A DNA stretch of 64,000 nucleotides from Diphasiastrum complanatum (Eukaryota > Streptophyta > Lycopodiopsida > Lycopodiales > Lycopodiaceae). Under the pieces are notes generated by a model. That model was not told the origin of the DNA. It did no database searches and was given only the letters and a program-made list of their open reading frames with translations. The stretch's first letter is position 1; every line of letters starts with the position of its first letter. The DNA lies in assembly GCA_029204225.1 (NCBI GenBank), contig CM055111.1:17841019-17905018 (forward strand). Direction: 5' to 3'. Position numbers and translations under genes: made by a program. This document shows positions 59,695-64,000 of this stretch, in pieces.

Positions 59695-61289
59695 GTGAAC
59701 ATACTTTAAAGTTTTATGGAGATTCATTTCTAGAAAAGAAAAAGACGTCAATTCTCTCTTAGAGAAACCATGTTTGGAGCTCATTGGAGGTTGTCTCTTA
59801 AAAAAAATGTGTCTCAAAATCTATGCTTCAAACATTATATTTATCCTCATCTTCAAGCCTCATAAGGATCATTGTAAATTCTTATACAAATCTTCTCATG
59901 TACTAGGTTATTATCATTATTTAAACAATTTACAAAGTACATTTCAGATCTACGTTATAAACGATTTGTTTGATGAGCAATACCATCACATTTTAGTTAT
60001 CCAATAAACTTCTCATATTGACATCTAATGAGAGATAAGCACCTAACACTAAATCTTGTGCCAACAACCCAATTATTGGCTGCCACATAGCACATGAGCC
60101 TTGTGACATCTAGGCATTGGATGTCCTCATAGAATTTATGACCAAAGTCCACTAGTATAAAAACTTTCACAAATTAAGTAACCTTTATTGGTTGTCATGC
60201 AAAGTCCACTCAAAATAAACATGTAACAAAATTCACACTTAGACATCAAACTCGAAAAGGGGTCTTAGGCCTTCAACATGGTTGGGCCTTCCTTGCTCAA
60301 GGGTTCCACAACCCTTGGGGACCTAGAGCAAAGGTCCTCTCACATTGTAAATTTGTAACTACCTTTGCTTATACAAAATTAATTAAAAAATAGAAGAGTA
60401 TCATAAATTAAGCTGAAAACGGACAAAATTTACTTATATGTCACATTTGTGTGTCGGACTTGCAAGAAAGAAATAGACGCGAGATAATATCTTTGAGCGG
60501 TTTGTTCCCAAAATGAAATAGCGCATTGTAACATGGCACTGAGGCTTCAGGCTTGTACCTATCATACGTACAAGCCCTTCCATGCTGATGCTGAAACCGC
60601 GTATGCTTCACAGAACGGCTTGGAGCTGACGCATTTTAGTCTGAGAACATGAACATGTCTTGCTGGGAATGAAAGCAATGGTCAAATGTCTTGTCACATC
60701 TGACCTCTTATGCTCTTGCATGATTCTTAACCTCCATGGCTCAGAACTAATTATAATTACCACTTTCAACTTTCGATTCTAATCAACGTGATTCTGTACT
60801 GCGCGATAAATAATCAATGGACTGACGGAGATCAGAAGTGAGATGGACGAGAGAGTTTATACACAAATGGCAGGCTTTTGATTCGGATGTGCCTAGGGGA
60901 TAGTTGACAGCAAAGAAGCTTATACAGATCACAGATCAGTGGAAAGCGGATCTTAAAGCTAGTGAAAATGCAAATAGAACTTGCACACAATTTCCTGCTC
61001 TCCAAGATATTTTAGCAACTTTTGTCCTCATGCTTCTTAAGACGTAGTGCAAAGAAACTAATCTCGTTAGAAAACTAAAACTGCTACTAATTCTATTTAA
61101 CTTTTTATATTAAGGAGGCTTTGAGCCTTTGGCCCAAGTTTCCGCCCACGAGTGGGGCAGGGAAGCGAATGGAATCTGAGTAGTCAAGCCCAACACACGC
61201 ACAGTAGACCACCGCACCAAGCGTGGGCCTATTATATATATCTACTTAGATTGAATTACGCATTTGGCGAACAAAATATTAAGCACTGA
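59695..61289. other. 3' flank of transporter gene, copy B
   Basis: Matches 16467-18075. No gene is seen; the SINE-like hairpin unit is at about 61105-61252. Confidence 0.6.
61105..61252 (-). repeat. Possible SINE or structured repeat, copy B
   Basis: Same unit as 17890-18040. The A-box-like TTGGTGCGGTGG is at 61209-61220 on the minus strand. One outer arm has a mismatch. Confidence 0.3.
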
Positions 61290-64000
61290 TCATGCGCCAA
61301 TATCACAGACATGCTCTTCAGTGCACAGAAAACATGGAGATCCAACATTTACAGCCGTATTATGAACTTCGGCGCATTGTGGAGGTTTAAAAATGGTGGT
61401 AAAGTCGGATAGACAATCCGTGTTCTCTTGAAATATGACATCTACATCTTTGACAAGCCTCTCAGTTTGAGCAGTATAGAACGGAGATTTTAGTTGAGAT
61501 ATTAACATGACTCCTGGAAGATGATCAGCACTGAGGAGCGTCGATGCCAGGACATTTTCCATCAAATAGCCTTCATCTGGCCTGGAAAATTCCTGTCGAC
61601 GATTCAAATGGCTACTCTGATCTCTGTTCTGTCTAGTAAGGCCCTGATCATTTTGGTATGGTTGAGAACTATTGGTACGCTGTTCAGAAGTCATTTTGTT
61701 AGTCCACATAGTTGCTAGCAGAATCATTGGCGCTCCCACAAGTTCAAGCTTGCTCGGAGATTTGTGTCGGAGAAGTGTAGAGAAAAATGCACCCCAGACC
61801 GGAATAGTCATGTAAATCAAAGTGGCGACGGATGCGTTCACTCCACGCAGAGCTCGTATTTTCAACCAGCTGCAAATTCCACCACAGACGATGCCATTGT
61901 AGATTAATGGAAGTTATGGTAAATGTTGAGCCAGTGTTGTAAAGTCTAAACCCCAATCACTAGAACTGGTGCATAGGTTGCATATCTCCCAGAAAAAGCT
62001 GAGGACAGATAATACGGCCGACTGAATGGCATTTGAACGCTTTGCATCCAATGCTTTAGCGATTCCAAAGACTTCTGATCGAAATATTTGCAGAGCAGAA
62101 ATTAATGAACTCGCGAAAACCCACGGGTTTCCACGTTGTGGAATAATGATGCCTTTCCACCCTGAACCTTCTTCCTCCAGCACACCCATACCTAACAGGG
62201 AAAATCAATGTTTGATTATTGACTTTAACCGCTCATCTGGGATAGGTTATCGACACCTCCAGAAAGACCATGCACTGAATGCCTTTTACCATGTAGTACA
62301 TCTGAGAGCTTCTACTAATTAACTGCCTGAATGACTAAATATTTGATAGCTGATATTAGATAGATTACCAGATAATGCTATAAAGGTAGAAAGCCACTTG
62401 ACTCCAGTTACCGACCGGCCAGCACAAAGTTTCATCAAGGGAACAAGCATCACCTGCTATCCATGCATTGTTAGCTTGAAGGAGAGAAAGACATGTAAAC
62501 AAAAGTTTTGTGTCTTCGAATTTTTATATGAAATGATGGAAAGAGTTTTGTAAAAAGACAAAACCGCAAGATCATAACGATAGAGATAATCAAATAATAA
62601 ACACTTCATTTTCATCACTTTCATAATATTGCATTGCCATAAGTTTGTATCTCAAGATCCATGTTCCTAACATTTCGCACTAGTACTTAGAATTACGTAC
62701 GTACAATGCTACGATATGTCTTATGTTGTACATTGCAGTGTGGTTTCAAGGCGGGGAAAAGATTCTAAATATTTTCAGGTCAATGTAATCATTGTCTTTT
62801 AGCATCATCTTTGTTGAAGCACTTACGCTGAGTGTATACAGCAACGGCGCATCGTTCAAACCATCCCCGTTTGCACCGAATGTTTGGATGATGCTATATA
62901 GGAATGACCATGAGCCTAGCTCCACTCCTGCTCTGATAAGTGTAGGGTCCAGATCCCTCAGGGCGCTAATCAAAACTGGAAAATGAACCAACAGGGCCGA
63001 TATAGATCGTAAAAGAGAACTGAAGCTTGGAGGCATGCCAGGTGTGGCGTCATCAGCAATCTCTGTTGCAGCAATACCCGAACCGTATAGAGCAGCTAAT
63101 AGGTTCAACAGCATCAGAGCGATGACTTGCTTACTCTTGGCCAGTTTCCTTATTCTTTTCAACCAGGCGAGTTTATGGAAGCCGGAGTCTACTTCCAGAA
63201 CGTTTCCAAACAATCTTTGAGATGACGCCTGCGACAAGCAATATCAATTATAAAGCGTGAACAATTTTGGAAGAAAACATGAATATAATGTAGTGGAACA
63301 AACAGTTATATTGCTAAAAGTCGGATCATCTGTTCACTAATTCAACACCTCGTAGACTTTCATTAACCTCGCATCAAATGGAAATATGCTGTAAAAAATA
63401 CTACATAACCTTCTAGGTAAAGACGGATCAATCAATAGAGTTTCATTAACCTTATATAAAAACTCAATCATCATGCGAGTAAAGACATATAATATACACG
63501 TGAAGAAATAGTACATAACGTTTTAGCTAGAAGACGGATCAAAGGCAGATCAATCAGACTTGGGCATTCGATCAAATTGGATTGAAATTTCAAATGCATT
63601 TGTACTTACTAGCGGTGGACGGATGGCGCCGATGTAATTTGAGGGATTTGCATTGTGAGGTGCTTGGTCCACTGCTGCGTATGGGCATTCGTTTTCGGGA
63701 TCGTGAATTGTCTTGTATACCAGACTTCTACTATCGTCCTCTTTCACCCGGTATCTACTATCTTTCTTTTGTCTTGCCTTCAAGATGTGTTTTTCTATGT
63801 CAAATCTAAGACATACACATCTACATTGCGGTCGTTTGCAGCAATCTATCGAACCCATATAACTCCATCTGCGATCTACATCGGCTGCGACATAGGTAAA
63901 TTTCTTCGACAATCTTGCAAGGGAATTAGATCTGTGGCAAGAGTAGTTGAGTATAGGATATTGTGCTTGGTGGAGACGAGAAGCTACAACACATTTCCTG
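61290..64000 (-). CDS. EamA/DMT-family transporter, copy B (partial, in-frame stop)
   Basis: Same four-exon gene as at 18076-21055: exon 1 from the window edge to 63610 (start codon outside), exon 2 62827-63228, exon 3 62369-62453, exon 4 61290-62191. Splice sites are identical in type. Exon 2 is one codon shorter (VELGSWS against VELAGSWS). The C-terminal tail has a few extra residues (TAQTERLVKD) compared with copy A. The same TAA between helices 7 and 8 is at 61914-61916, with the rest of the transporter in frame after it. Both copies therefore inherited it. Probably a shared pseudogene, or a shortened protein. Confidence 0.75.

Larger units (their letters stand above)
56169..64000 (+). 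repeat. Segmental duplication, copy B (cut by window end)
   Basis: Same order and orientation as copy A (907-20838), offset about 55.26 kb. It lacks A's 1691-3121, 4521-4887, copia element and 11476-16464, but carries 58583-59225, which A lacks. If the duplication is a simple tandem, 56169 is the junction and the unit was about 55 kb; a dispersed duplication cannot be excluded. Confidence 0.9.

Overview
This is nuclear DNA of a land plant. The evidence is GT-AG introns, a plastid-type drug/metabolite transporter gene in pieces, plant-type Ty1/copia and Ty3/gypsy elements with the usual tRNA primer sites, CACTA (DUF4216) transposase remnants, and many (GA)n, (TC)n and (CA)n tracts. The species cannot be named. 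The transporter is quite diverged from the flowering-plant proteins I know, so a fern, lycophyte or bryophyte with a repeat-rich genome is a guess only. The window is gene-poor: one host gene is present twice, and nearly everything else is transposon.  Layout. A block at about 907-20838 (copy A) recurs in direct orientation at 56169-64000 (copy B, cut by the window end), an offset of about 55.3 kb. Both copies hold, in order: a 55-bp minisatellite, a dense array of TGGATWATCCA-type palindromes, the 3' part of a CACTA transposase, a GA-rich block, and a minus-strand EamA/DMT transporter gene. Copy A has gained a 6.0-kb copia element (4959-10965) that splits the CACTA tail, with a CAAGC target duplication; copy B keeps the empty site. 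The two copies also differ by three other large segments (1691-3121, 4521-4887 and 11476-16464 only in A) and one only in B (58583-59225). Between the copies lie: copia remnants of at least three families, some in opposite orientation (22.7-33.3 kb); a broken gypsy element with an extra coiled-coil reading frame (33.6-37.2 kb); an unrecognised decayed multi-exon stretch (38.5-40.5 kb); a nearly complete gypsy element with LTRs and target duplication (41191-49752); a lone 50-bp exon resembling a NEK-type kinase (50892-50941); and a 2.2-kb degenerate repeat field (51770-53970).  Function. The only likely host gene is the transporter (A: 18076-21055; B: 61290 to the window end). Both copies share the same in-frame TAA between predicted membrane helices 7 and 8, so the pair is either an old shared pseudogene or encodes a shortened protein. 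The most notable items are the palindrome array tied to the CACTA remnant, the filled/empty site pair, the shared nonsense codon, the non-RT sequence carried inside the copia element, the coiled-coil frame downstream of a gypsy integrase, the isolated kinase exon, and the unidentified reading frames at 38.5-40.5 kb. Retroelements are described as fossils only.
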